Source: Dicyema japonicum (Eukaryota; Dicyemida; Rhombozoa; Dicyemidae). Taken from it: a stretch of DNA of 44,399 bases. The position numbers were made by a program, and so were the translations under genes. Shown here in pieces: positions 1 through 11,458 of this stretch (the first letter of the stretch is position 1; each line of letters opens with the position of its first letter). The stretch spans positions 121,133-165,531 of the forward strand of contig RDEW01000077.1 of assembly GCA_011109175.1 (NCBI GenBank). The letters run 5' to 3'. The notes under the pieces are model-generated. The model was not told the origin of the DNA. It ran no database searches and saw only the letters and a list, made by a program, of their open reading frames with translations.

Positions 1-2420
1 GAAAAGTTGAACTACAACGCATCTTGTTAACTTACTCACCAGACGCAAAGGCCACGTGCAACGGGAATGACATATATGTACAATTATTTTCCCTTAATCT
101 AGGCCTCATTGGAATCGAACATGCTTTTAGTTCTATACAGTTTTTCCTATAACCAAAGAGTGAAAAGATGGTTGCATATGGAACTAAATGGGAGACTTTG
201 TTTCAAAGTTACAAACTGAAAATATTGAAAGTGACTTTGAACAACTATTTGAAGAACGTTCTGATGAGTGACCTTAAAAAATTAAATTTTATAAGTGATG
301 TCGACCGCAAGAGGATTCGTCAGTTATGCAATATATCCAACTCGTAAAACCAGCGTTTAAATATGCACGTGTCTCTTACACCACATTCACGACAAATAAC
401 GTCAAACTTAACTCCTAAGAATAAAATGTTTTGCATAACGAGTTACCTGGAGACTTTTTCCTGCCTTTATTATAAGATTTTCTATCAATAACGACACTTC
501 GTCAACCAATAACGATAATAGTCAATCGTCTCATCAATCAAAACAGTGAGGCTTGTTTCCAGCAAACAATCAAATCGATTCCATCAGTTAGGAATAAAAG
601 CCGAAGAGTCTAGAGAACTTCAAGAGGTCACAACATTCGCAAATCGCCTAAATAAAAAACATCGCAAATATGGGAAAAATTTGGAGACGTTGAAGGACAC
701 CAAAAATTTATTGTTTTTGTTACATTTTATTACCTCAGGATCACTGGATTGAAAGAAAAAAAGAATGTCCTCAGCTAACTAAGTGGTCCCAGAACACGGG
801 GGTCTTGAACTTTCATTGAGTAAGGAGTCAACCTAGATTTTTGGGGGTTTTCAAGTTATTTGAGAATGATTTTCAGAGAGCCCTTTTGAAAGGCTGACCA
901 CTATACAAATTTCCTTCGTGGTTCAAGTAGAAGTGCTTCAGGAAAAATAAACTCAAAATTATGACCGATGACTCTAATGGCGTTTTCCTGAATTGCGGAT
1001 AACTTATGCAGGGAAAAAGAGGAAATTAGCATAGATCCGTTTTGACGTCATAAATTGACTTAGATAGTGGAGCAGCGTCTAGTGTTTATTTTGAGAGTTT
1101 TGAGATGATCTTTAGAACTGTCATTCTCCCAGTATGCGGCCACCAGCTTTTCGGCATTTCTCGCAAAAGATAGTTCTGGGTAGAATATTACTCACTATTA
1201 TGTTCTGCGTGATATTTAGGAAGATGTTTAGCTTTGTGTTGTAGTGCTTTTACATGTAGAAGGACTTCGTTGGGATACTTTGAGTCGTAATTGAGCAAAC
1301 CATTGGATCAGAGTGTCCAACTACCTATTGGCTGCTAGATGATCATCGGCGATGAGGACTATACCATCAGGGACACTAGGATTATATTTTTGTCAGTAGA
1401 TCGTGTCATCTCATGTTGCATGGATAGAAAGATGTCGTTGAAAGTGGAGAACCTTGGGGAATTTCTTATCAGAGAGGTGTCTTCACAAAATTGCATGATG
1501 TTCTTGTGAATCGATGTGTTGAAGGTTATAGTTATCAGTCTAGGATTCGAGGACCATCTGCTTTTGTTCAATGATGGAATCAAAATATATTGAGTTATTG
1601 ATTTATAGACTTCCGGAAGACATGATCCAACTATTGGATCCTTTTTCTTAATATTCTCTAGATCTTTGTGTCTTGGAAAAGTTTTTGAGATGCAGAGGCA
1701 TTTAATTTGATTGGAATATTTGAATGAAGATAGATCCATTTTGAGGTTCAACAGTTGATCTCCTGAGAGACTTATTTTGTGTTCCCAACCTATTTCTTAT
1801 AAGGTTTTCAAATGAGAAGTCAAAGGGGTTTATCAATATGTCACGTGGGAACTATTTGGATACTCAGGTTGACATTTAAAAATTTTCCTTTCTTATCATT
1901 GGCTTGTCCCAGGAACTAGACGGGATGATTAGCATTAAAGTCTTTGCAAATGAACAGGTAAGGTAAGAAATATCAAAGTGATGTCTTACTAAGTTTAGGA
2001 TCGTGCTATTAACCTCCTTTATATTCAGTTGAAGATTGGGCATGAGTTTGCACTTATGTCATTGACATAGGCTCTCTTTAGGATCAATCCATTTTAAAGG
2101 ATAGGGAAAGTACGCCAACACATCTGTGACACACGTGACATTAATATTTATTTAATAGCCACGGATATACTGGAATAAGTTAAGAGCTAATCAACGTCAA
2201 TTAAGGTATATCCAGTTTTCATGGTCAGACTAAAAAGTATCCTTTCCAAGCATCACGTTCATCTATATTCCACATCTGATGGAGTATGGAGGAAAGTGAT
2301 TATTTTTTGGATGTCTAAAGGCACAAGACGTCTCCTAGACAGATGGGTGACATTACGCCTCTTAAGGCTCAGAATGAAGGCAATCTTCAATTCCTTAACA
2401 ATTAATATTTTTTGCATTTT

Positions 2421-3818
2421 CCTGATATTTATTGTCACCGTCCGTACGTGGAACTCCGCCATACGTGGAACTCGACAAGAACCAATCAAAATAATAATTA
2501 ATTCTCTGGATAATTCAGATTTTTCTGAGTTTAATGGTGTAATTTTTAGTTAAAGTCGTTATTATTTAAAAAACATAAAGTAGCAAAAAAGACAGTCAAT
2601 AGGAATAGAGTGTCAATTTAATGATATTTTATTATTCTTAATTAACAAAAAACTTTATTAATATTAAAAAAAATTATTTTATTTCTACACATGGTTTTAA
2701 GCTTCAAGTTGAACATTGATGAGTTGAGTCAGATAATCGAATATTTTGAAAATGGATATCTTGATGCGTCGCTTTCAAGAAAGAGTATATTTTTGGAATA
2801 CCAAGATTACCATGGGTTCAAGGCCAGTTTGAGAGTTATCATTTATAAAATAATGTATAGTTAAATCAATATCTTAAAAAATGGTTATCATCCGTTTCTT
2901 CTACTGAAGGAATTCTAGGAAAATATCAATGCAGTCTGGGAGATATTGTATTCAGCTACAATATTACCAATCACGAGACCTCCAAACATCTCCCTTCAAG
3001 ATTTCTAATGGAGTGGATTATCCGCCACAAATATCTGATGAACGTTTAAATAGATTACTACAGTATGTAGAAGATGAAGACTTATCTTTGTCACGGGATT
3101 TTGCACGAAGGCATACTTTGGAAACTGTAGAAAAAATGCGAAAGAAAAAAAGATGGAAAATGACGAAGAATCGTTGAATGTAGTAGCAGAGTCATTCTAC
3201 GCAATGGACTGTGATTACAATCAAACAACGAAAAATAGTCTATTATATGAGCAATTGACACTACAGGTTATCTAGTAGTGGATATAAAAGGGATTATGGT
3301 CCACATAGATGGTGGCAACTCTGGAATAATGATAGTCCACCATAGCCGAGTTAAAAATTATTTTAATTGACTTTCCTTCCAAGAAATATTTTTTAATCAT
3401 TTTGGCTTAACGTGGAGATTAGATTTAGTTGTTGATTAGGCATTGATTATTGTTGAAAATTGCTTTAGGGATGAGATCACACTTAGGTATTTTTATGAAA
3501 GGGATTTGAATTCGTCAACGTTATGGTTATAATTAGACTTGGATAGTCAAGGGATAGGGTTTATGATATTTTTAGGTTTATGAATAAAAATTACGGTTTA
3601 AAGTTAGGGTTTATATTTAGGGATAAGGATTAGGTTTAGGCATTAAAATTAGGGATAAGGGTTTAGTTTAGGGTTAGGTTTTGGGTTTAACGGAATATTT
3701 AACTAAATAAATTGGTTTTTTTAACTAAATAAAATGATTAGAGTCAGGAAAAATGTTATAAAAATGCAATAAAATCGATAGAGTTCCACGTACGGACGAT
3801 GACATTTATTATTTCAGG
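2421..3818. mobile_element. Inverted-repeat element, copy A
   Basis: Arms of about 36 bp face each other: cctga at 2421 running through cgtccgtacgtggaactc, and the reverse complement ending tcagg at 3818. The motif tacgtggaactc is repeated once more just inside the left arm. The interior holds a decayed reading frame (2691-3177) and a telomere-like tract next to the right arm. I do not recognise a transposase. The form suggests a non-autonomous DNA transposon, but no target-site duplication was clear, so it could also be a simple inverted repeat. Confidence 0.5.
3551..3692 (+). repeat. Telomere-like degenerate tract, copy A
   Basis: Irregular run of tttaggg, ttaggg, ggataagg and gggttagg units just inside the right arm of the inverted-repeat element. 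The units vary too much to be a functional telomere. Confidence 0.6.
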
Positions 3819-3956
3819 AACCCCCAAATGGTAGGGAGAAGTTGATGCCTATTTTCGTTCTTTTCGGAGAGGATGATACTTTTCGGGTGAGCCATAAGAC
3901 ACTAAGTTAAGCACAATTCTAAATTTTTGCCCTAATTTTTTTAAAAGCAAAGTAAT

Positions 3957-5090
3957 AATAATAATAACAACACAGAGACCACGGTTACAAAAACTCAGTA
4001 CGCGCTATCTGAGACCTCAACTTGGCTCGATGTTCCTCCCTCGGCCCTCCGATGGTCACATCATCCAGGAACCACACAAGCAAGTATCGGCCGAATGATT
4101 GGATCTATGTAGTCACGACGGCGCCTTCCACATTGGGAGAGAAAGACATTTGAATGTCAAAAGTCACTCCAAGGATTTTTTGAGATCTGCTAAAAGAGAT
4201 AACTCTATGATTTGCTTTCTGATCGACCGTCCGTCTTTCCAGTCTCTTGCCTGATGTAAATAGAGTTGTCGTGGATTTTTCACTGCTGGTAGCTGGCGAT
4301 TTTTCGATAGCCTTTATACAAGACTGTCCAGATTTTGTGCAATATCGAACTACTAATCTGGATGTACTGTTTACGTTACATAATGACATCGTCGTCGGCA
4401 TAAATCAGAAAAATATCATTTTCTAGGTCCGGTGTGGGGGTGATCCTCCATGAATAGATTATTATTATTATTTAAGCCAAAGAAACACCGTCTTAACCAA
4501 TAACTAATATTCAGGTGATCCCGGCATCTCTCAATAATCGGGCCATTTTTTCTCGATGCTCCGACCGTGACCCCACGCATTTTCTATACGGACGGGGTCT
4601 TTTTCCTTTCCTCTTCTGAAATTGCCTCCAGTTGCCTCTATGATAGACTCGAGTGCTCTGTGGGCAATTTCTTTATCTGTATATTTTTCTAGTAACTTTT
4701 TTGCTCTTGACTGGATATCTTGAATTTTTGTTAGGTTCGTTGCCGACAGGTTAGATCCCCATGCAGCACATGCATAGCCTATTGTTTGCTCGACATACTG
4801 CTTGTAGAGGGTCCCGATACCTGGCGGATAAATTCCTCCACAGTTCCAAAGGAAGGCCTTTACAAAATTGATCTTCTTTGCACAGGTTGATATGATAGAT
4901 TCCACATGGGCTGAGAAGCAGAGGAAAGTATCAAAAGTTACTCCCAGTATCTTCTGCGATTTCTTTTGTGGTATAGGTACTCCATTTAACGTGACATCAA
5001 TTGTTTGCGTTCCCATCTTTCTATTCTTAGTAAATAGATTGAATAGTAATGGAGACAAAGGGGATCCTTGGAATATCCTCCTCTGAATGA
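3957..5090 (-). mobile_element. 5'-truncated LINE, reverse transcriptase fragment, copy A (interrupted)
   Basis: On the minus strand this reads as the palm and thumb part of a non-LTR reverse transcriptase. Motif B is FQGSPLSPLLFNLF (about 5075-5033). It is followed, after the nested insertion, by motif C LIYADDDVIM (about 4410-4380), then a typical post-palm segment, QKILGVTFDIQMSFSP (about 4180-4130). The 3' end lies near 3957 with a (taa)n tail after a gtaaccgtggtctctg stretch. Frame breaks and the nested element make it inactive. The same 3' end occurs at 15555-15592, so the family is repeated. Family level (CR1/Jockey-like) is inferred from motif style. Confidence 0.82.
4461..5032 (-). 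mobile_element. Nested LINE insertion inside the LINE of copy A
   Basis: A 572 bp piece flanked by the 8 bp direct repeat aatagatt (4453-4460 and 5033-5040). Copy B has the single-copy empty site. On the minus strand it encodes the post-palm region (QKILGVTFDTFLCFSAHVES, then YACAAWGSNLSATNL, through about 4531) and ends with a (aat)n tail at 4461. It is 5'-truncated, as expected for target-primed insertion. Its protein resembles that of the LINE it entered, so a member of the same or a sister family jumped into an older copy. The 175-aa frame at 4531-5058 is therefore chimeric: the first residues (SPLLFNLF) belong to the host LINE. Confidence 0.88.
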
Positions 5091-5158
5091 TAATTTTTTA
5101 TAATTAAAAACTTGAATTTATAATTAAATTAAAATAATATTTTAAATCTAAAAAAATT

Positions 5159-5389
5159 GTTGGTAGTGAATTAACTAAAGAATACGTCCCTCCCTTCATA
5201 ATTGAACGTACAACCTATTTTTGCGAGAAATGCCAGACAATTGTAGACAAATGTATCAAAATTGACAATGAACTTAGTGACATCAACGGAAAATTCAACT
5301 AAAAGTGCGGTGATTTCTCTAAATGGTTGGATTCGCACATTTTGGTTATGAGAGACCAGTTGGATCCCTTTCTTGTGGCATCTACTTAG
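5159..5389 (+). pseudogene. Possible LINE ORF1-like fragment
   Basis: Plus-strand frame with one internal stop. It runs ELTKEYVPPFIIERT, then a CEKC cysteine pair, then a heptad-rich segment (VDKCIKIDNELSDINGKF), then FSKWLDSHI. A cysteine pair followed by a short coiled coil recalls the PHD-type ORF1 proteins of CR1/L2 LINEs, but only the end of any zinc finger is visible. The copy at about 24062-24290 has further indels. The frame is better preserved than the surrounding DNA. Assignment is tentative. Confidence 0.4.
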
Positions 5390-6882
5390 CCAACGAATGT
5401 ATTTATCATTTCATTTACAAGTAGATGATATGTTCTGTATTTGATGCTATTTCATTCATATCCAAACTGGAGTCGTTCATGAAACTTTTTTAATCCATTG
5501 CATTTTTTTGTATCTAGAAAGAGGAATTGTTCACTATGTGGATCAACATGAAAGGATATCTTTTAAATTATAGCTTTATGTTGATTCGAGGGAATAGTAA
5601 AATAAATGTTCTCAAGTTCAATTTGTTATCCAATGTCCTCATCTAGTGCTCGATAGTACTCAGTATCCACTAATGGATTGGTTTCCTGAACTGCAAGGAC
5701 TGGTTATCCAACCTTTCTCCTGGTTCTGGATGGACTTCTAAGAAAACTATTAACTTTTTTCATGTATTCGAATTTACCTTACGGAGGAGATGCTCAATGC
5801 CTGGCCGGAATCAAGAGGATCCAACTATTCTTCCCCAAGGGACAACGTCGAATAACTCTCACCAAATATAGCCATGGTGGGCTAAGATGTGTTCGAGGTG
5901 GACACTTCCATGGAAGACCAAGCATAACTCACCATTATAACCTGATTTTGTTGCACATGTGTGGTTATAAGTATTATGACTCGTGAAAGTTCTTATTACT
6001 GCTCAGTGCTAACTGGTCACAAAAACCATTCGATTTTCACTTTATTGAGATGGCTTTGTGATATCCCTTTCTCTTCAGACTCCTTTCTAACAATCCTCAG
6101 GATAAATGTTCACTATCCGCAACACCTATCGATTGTAAATCCCAAAGTGAAAATTGCACTTATATATTGGTCGAAGCTTTCTAAAATAGTCCCTACTCCT
6201 GTTTTCTAGGATACTCTTTACTCATGAAATGATCGGCTGGAGGATCTGGTAAAATATTCTTTACAATCGTGAGGAACGGACCGATGGTTGGGGAATATAT
6301 TCTGATTGCTGAACGAACTGGATCTTTAAACGATCGAAATGCTCATTTCAGTACCCCAATCCGAAGAAAGGATAGCTCTACTTTTCTAGATATGTCATCT
6401 TTGGCAAGTATCTTTCATGGAGCGTCTGATATGCTTTCTCTTATGGTCATAACTTGCTTAAGTTAAGGTTCCAAAGATCTCTTTGTGTGCAGAGGTTCAT
6501 TCCGAAACTACCTTCTCACTTGGCCTCATAAGAGAAAGATTTACAAGAACGTAGATGGAGAACTAATACTCTGTAGGTTTCGTGTAGTCACTCAATTCGA
6601 TGATCTCCTAGATAATCAGTTAACCACATTCACAAGTCGAGTCGCATCACTAATGTTTTTGACGTAAAAACTGGTTTCGGTGTTGTGGACATATTACATT
6701 CCTTCGACTTTTCAACCTCTCGGCATACTCGAGCCACAAACTATGGATTGCAACTTTCTCATCCGGGCAACGTGAAATGGCTTTTTATTATAAAAAAGTC
6801 AAGATCTCGACTATCATCAAATAAAGATCCTCATAGCCCCCCACTTTCACCTATACTTCCAACTTATACCATGAATTTATGG

Positions 6883-7095
6883 ATCAGAGTTCTTTGTGTG
6901 GCTCGGTTAATATGTGGCTTAGTGTATAAAGTTCCGGAAAAAAAACGTAAGATCTCTGTTCGAATCCCGCTGCTGTCCACTCAGCTGAAAGTTCCACGCA
7001 TCTGCAATGCTTTGGGGTTGACGAGTGACGCCGTTATCAGTGTCTCATCACTGTGGAACTGGATTGTCTTCGTGACTCACACACAATAAGTCAAT
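6883..7095 (+). mobile_element. tRNA-derived SINE, copy A
   Basis: An internal RNA polymerase III promoter is visible: A box tggcttagtg at 6915-6924 and B box gttcgaatccc at 6958-6968, at tRNA-like spacing. The sequence after the B box (gctgctgtccactcagctg) resembles the junction between tRNA head and body seen in cephalopod and other mollusc SINEs, as I remember them. No tRNA cloverleaf closes, so this is not a tRNA gene. The 3' boundary near 7095 is approximate. Confidence 0.6.
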
Positions 7096-7248
7096 AATAC
7101 TTTCAATGTCTCTGATATGGCTTGGATTAATTAATTAACATTACTCTTTTTAAAATAAAGCGCGAGTTCTGCCTAAGGTGGGATTACGTAATGGAAACAT
7201 TACCCACTCTTGCCGGGAGGGCTGTTTAAAAAAATTCTTCTTTTATTC

Positions 7249-7291
7249 GTAAGTGAAATCAAGATATCAAAAGATCCTTGATTTCACTTAC
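7249..7291. other. Perfect 15-bp hairpin, copy A
   Basis: gtaagtgaaatcaag (7249-7263) is followed after 13 bases by its exact reverse complement (7277-7291). The same structure is conserved in copy B, although nearby sequence differs. Function unknown; it could mark the end of a decayed element. Confidence 0.7.
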
Positions 7292-7597
7292 TATAATTAA
7301 GGACTTTTCACCTCATCTTGAAAAAGTCATGACTACCTCCTAAAAACTGCGTTGACCCTTGAACGCTCTAATGATAGGATACTCCTGATCTGCATGGAAT
7401 TTCGACCTTTCCCTTCGAGGATTGAGAATACCAATTTAATCCAATGGAAACCTTCCGTCTTCCTTTATTCCCCATCTCTCGTCAACCTTATATCAGAAGA
7501 GTCCACAAGAAACAACGGTCTTTTATACGTCTCTGCAAACAACCAGGAAACCTATTTTGAAACAAAATCGATCATGCAGATGAACACTAATAGAAAC

Positions 7598-8384
7598 TTC
7601 ATAGTTAAAAGCAACACAGTTAAATTATAAATCAAAGATTTAATTGATAAAGGTTTGATAAATCCTGCACTTTCAATAATGAAGAAATATTAATATAAAC
7701 AAATATTATTTTATCTTATTTAAAATATAAGAATATATCAAAATATAAAGCGTACGCCCACAAGGAGCAATGATAACGTTTATGTAATAAATTATTGATG
7801 ATGGTTGACCATATTAAAATATATATTTTAATTAATATAATTAAATAAATTATTTTATTAATTTGAGTCATTATTGTGGCTATTGTTAATTTTGTATGTT
7901 TGTCAATTCACTAATAGATAGCCACCGGTTTCATTTGATCCATAGAAAATTTAAATATATAGACAACAAGAAATACATTTTTTATCTATACTCAGACAGA
8001 GAAATCTAAGAATTTCGGGACTCTCATGTATCTCTCCTCTCTTTTTCTAAACATATACTTTCAGTCGAAAAGTAGATTTAAAGGCATTTTTAATGTCAAG
8101 GATCCAGTTCTAACAAGAATTTGTATCCACCTTGTACAATCAACTCCTAAAACTGACGGTGAAGCACGTCTGTGACTCCTGGGTTTATGTAGTCACAGTT
8201 TATATTTATGACAATATAAATTCTTCAGAAGGAATTTGTCAATCAAACTGTCCTACTTAATTCTTCTCTCTCCTTTTTGACCAGTTTGCAATCCAAATAT
8301 ACTGGGTCTGTTTTCTTTAGTCTCTTCTATGTTGAATGATTTTTCTTTCGATCAGAGATAAAAATTAAAAAGGTATAGCAGAAT
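7598..8384. other. AT-rich stretch without recognisable gene
   Basis: Very AT-rich to about 7970, then unique sequence. I see no coding signature, terminal repeat or RNA gene. Confidence 0.5.
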
Positions 8385-9012
8385 GCAAGTAAAGAACGTG
8401 TTTGACAACAATACAATCCACAGTGGTGTTGCTCTTCGGATTGGCCTTGTCGTCTATTTGGAACACCGATGTCGATGTTGTTGCATGGTTGACAAGAAAA
8501 GACTACACCTGCTGTCATGCAGATGGAACCCCGGAGATTTCCTCTGAGAGCTATCGAAGACGCCGTGTTTATAATCTTCAAATTTTTTTAGTAAGAGGGC
8601 TTTCAATAAATTCGCAATTTCGTGCAATATTGAATGAGTTATTAAAAGCTCTAAAAATCATGAGAAGAGAGAAATCGAAGAGGAACCGCAAAAGAGTGGA
8701 TCATATTACCCCTTACATAGTAATAGCCCCATTGGAAAAGTCAGATTGTGAGCGGATATGCCTGTAACGCTAAGGAAGGCCAATTCCTGGACGTAGCCTT
8801 TCCACCTTTGTTGGGGTATTCTCTCTCTTGAGATGTAATAAGAACAAAATGCGAGTTCTTCTTATTCCCCCGTCGTCTGGGGTGAACTCCAAGACACCAC
8901 ATAAAATTATTGAGAGAAGGAGATATGCAGCACTATACGACTGATCAACTCTTATCATTATAGGAGTGAGCACAAGAGTCGAGTTGAAGAGGTCCACATG
9001 ACACAAGAACAT
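8385..9012 (+). pseudogene. LINE C-terminal region (decayed)
   Basis: Three consecutive plus-strand pieces follow the order of the C-terminal region of a widespread class of animal LINE-type polyproteins. First is RIGLVVYLEHRCRCCCMVD followed by RLHLLSC (about 8430-8520). Then, in another frame, comes INSQFRAILNELLKALK and RKRVDHITP (about 8605-8730). Last is IIERRRYAALYD (about 8905-8942). In the intact proteins, as I remember them, these correspond to a Cys/His segment, an RH-LNE segment, a KRPDG-type segment and a KRRKYA segment. Stops and frameshifts separate the pieces. Confidence 0.6.
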
Positions 9013-10329
9013 TGTCTCAGTAGGGACTTGTCAATCCGAGAGTTACCCCTCCTAAGTTTTTTTCCTATTACCCCGACACATAATTTTTATTCTGACAGTT
9101 GCGTGAAGAATCATAAGAGGCCACGTGGAAAGGCTATCGAGAAGTTAAGGTGTATTACCACTGAGTCTGTAAGACAAGGATATGCCGACTATCAGCCTTT
9201 ATGGGAAATACTAGTTCTGTCTCTTTGATCTATCGTTGCAGGTGATCGAAATATTGTTCTCCTCGATCTGTTTATGCTCTCGTTTGGTAAATTAAAGAGG
9301 ACATCAGGAGGTGAGTTACAATAACAAGCGGCGAAAACGTAGAGACACGCACCGGATATGCTTACTCACTGGTCACATAATAGACAACTCATTGGTCACA
9401 TCGAGCAAGTCATAGTTACCCCCTCCTAATTGACATAGTCATAAACCCCTGTTTGATGTTTACGTCATTAATAAATTGTGTGGAAAACCAAGATGAGTGA
9501 GAGGTTGCCTACATCGAGGCTGTGACTAACATCGAGCGGTTTTGTGCTGCGATGACGTACAATGATTACAAATAAACTCGGTTTTTGAAAGTTTTTGTGA
9601 AAAATAGAAGCATAATGTATGGTTTATGGTTAAATTCAATTTTGGTTCACCATAGACTTATGTGACTTGTTGATCTCTTGAGCATTCAATAGAATTCCAG
9701 ACCTTTTCAAAGAGGGGTTTCTCGTGTGGACTTTCTAAACAAATGGGTGTTACTTTTTTGGCAAAGAAAACTTGAGCATCGTATAGAACAAGTTTTGTAA
9801 CTCCGATTGACTATTCAATCATATGTTCTCCAGTCTCATCTTGTTCAATCTATAAACTGCAAAAAATCCTCTTCAGAACGATAAACGAGTGAACAAGGAT
9901 CAAATAAAGTGGAACAACCGTGCTTATTAATGTCTCGAGTAACTCGGACATAAAGAAGCGGGAAAATTTTTCTTTATTGATCAAACTTTGTAATAGTTAT
10001 CCCAAGAATTTGTAATAAGCATTCCCGAAGAAACGAAAGTCTATGAAACTGATGACAGCAAGGAAAGCTTTTTCCAAAATTTGTTTTTAAAATTAGTTAC
10101 TTGTAGTGTTTCTTAATTAATAGGGTCACTTTTTCAATCAATAGCGTAAAAAACAAGCAGTTAGTTGACTAAACAATGCAACAAACAACACGGCAAGAAT
10201 GAATATGATCATTATAGATTGATTTATTAAGTCTAGTCAAATTTTGATTTAACTAAATTAATATTAATTTATTTCTAAAAATTGTTTTTAGCATAAGGCG
10301 AACCTTTTAATACATCAATATCAAAAATT
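9013..10329. other. Intergenic, nothing recognised
   Basis: A 76-codon open frame begins at 8998 but shows no domain. The rest of the stretch has no coding signature, repeat or RNA gene that I can support. Confidence 0.4.
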
Positions 10330-10660
10330 TTGGAAAAGCTAAATTTTGAACTATTCAAACCATACCTTCCTGATGCACTTTTTCAACACGGATTCAGTAA
10401 AGGGCACTTCACAGAAATGCATCTTACTTGCCTTACAAATTTCATCAAGAATGACCTAAAACGCAAACCTCATCAGAAGTCACTGATGTGCTTTATCGAT
10501 GTAGAAAAACTTTCGACACTGTCCCAAGAAAGCTTTTGATAAAAAAGATCTTTACGTCAAAAATCCCAAACAACCTGAAAGTCTGGATTGCTAATTTCCT
10601 ATATGGAAAAAAGAGAAAGAGTGACTGCTGGAAAAACCTTACCTGTTTTTATTGTTAACA
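10330..10660 (+). pseudogene. LINE reverse transcriptase fragment (finger and palm motif A)
   Basis: The frame at 10330-10539 reads LPDALFQHGFSKGHFTEMHL, then SLMCFIDVEK, the start of palm motif A. The essential continuation (FDTVPRKLLIKK) lies in the next frame, so a single-base frameshift sits near 10508. The segment then reads IPNNLKVWIANFLYGKK, the usual sequence after motif A. Both frames are needed, so the copy is dead. Motif style is that of a Jockey/CR1-like LINE and close to 29843-30190. Confidence 0.8.
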
Positions 10661-10743
10661 CAGCCAAAATCAACATGTTTTGAATTTTGATCGCCAAAAA
10701 CAACGTAATTGGGGTTTTTGTCAAAAACTGTCTTAATTTATTT

Positions 10744-11043
10744 ATTTATTAACCCGGATACACCGAGAAAAAAGTTAAAGTAAACAACTAATTAAGTGTA
10801 TCCAGTTTCCACTTCTACAGAAACAGTGTACATCCGGAATCAGCATAAAAGGTAAGACGTCCATTACATGCAGTTGTGGAAACCCCTCCAGTGGAGTGGG
10901 GAAGAGCAAATGAGCCTTTTTCATGCCGGCCTGGCACTGGGCGTCACCTAGACAGGTGGATCACATGACACCACTCTATTAGGAAGAGAGAGGAGGAACA
11001 GAGAAGCAAGCAGAAAACTTCAACCAATTAACCACGCTGTCTT
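10744..11043 (-). mobile_element. Short LINE-derived element (S1), copy 1
   Basis: About 300 bp, sense on the minus strand. It starts with a leader holding a ggcgt/acgcc-type hairpin (10940-10972), runs through a conserved body and ends ctcggtgtatccgggttaat plus an A/T tail near 10744. The same leader type precedes an endonuclease-encoding LINE at 39514-40250, so the element looks like 5' leader fused to 3' end with the coding region missing. A 29 bp unit (ccacaacagtttaatgtgat) is repeated twice next to it at 11044-11101. Confidence 0.7.
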
Positions 11044-11458
11044 CCACAACAGTTTAATGTGATCTTTACACACCACAACAGTTTAATGTGATCCTTACAA
11101 AATAATTTTTCCGTTAATTTTAAATTTTTTTTATTTTAGTGACAATTTATTAATTACAATTAAAAAGAGGGCAAATGGTCATACAGTATGTAGATCCAGT
11201 CAAATGTCGTTTAGTAATGGCTGTCAAAAGGTAAAGCATTAATAAGAGTTTTCGAGTTAAAGAATAAGATGTCGAGAAATTCTGAAAATATTTTATCGTC
11301 GAAGACAAATTGAATTCTTTAAAAATGAAAATCAGTTTTTGGAGAAAAAGGTTTTAGATGGAGATGAGAGATTATACAATGTTTCCTAATTCTAATGGTT
11401 TATTTTATATGTTTTTTTAAATTAATTAATTATTTAACAAAGAAACAAATGTTATTTA

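Larger units (their letters stand above)
1..7597 (+). repeat. Segmental repeat unit, copy A
   Basis: This stretch matches 16248-26485 in the same orientation almost from end to end. Both copies share the start (caacgcatcttg after a gaaa-rich lead), the inverted-repeat element, telomere-like tract, LINE pieces, SINE and a perfect hairpin. The match stops at gaacactaatagaaac (7597 in A, 26485 in B), after which the flanks are unrelated. Scattered substitutions and small indels separate the copies and break frames in each, so most of the unit is not under coding constraint. A keeps bases about 259-468 that B has lost, and carries a private LINE insertion at 4461-5032. The unit has no visible terminal repeats of its own, so I read it as a segmental duplication of decayed elements rather than one transposon. 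Confidence 0.93.

Noticed and set aside
3551-3692. True chromosome end
   Set aside because: The units are irregular, the tract is internal, and it is duplicated with the segmental unit.
3780-3811. Helitron end
   Set aside because: No TC start, CTRR end or rolling-circle replication protein; the arms form a plain inverted repeat.
4531-5058. Intact 175-residue LINE protein
   Set aside because: The frame joins two elements: its first residues come from the interrupted host LINE and the rest from the nested insertion.
6910-6985. Functional tRNA gene
   Set aside because: A and B boxes are present but no anticodon stem or acceptor pairing closes, and non-tRNA sequence continues as in a SINE.
6685-7089. 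134-residue coding gene
   Set aside because: The frame spans the SINE and is disrupted in copy B; the amino-acid sequence has no domain.
8998-9228. 76-residue gene
   Set aside because: No domain or conserved pattern, and it partly overlaps the end of a decayed LINE.
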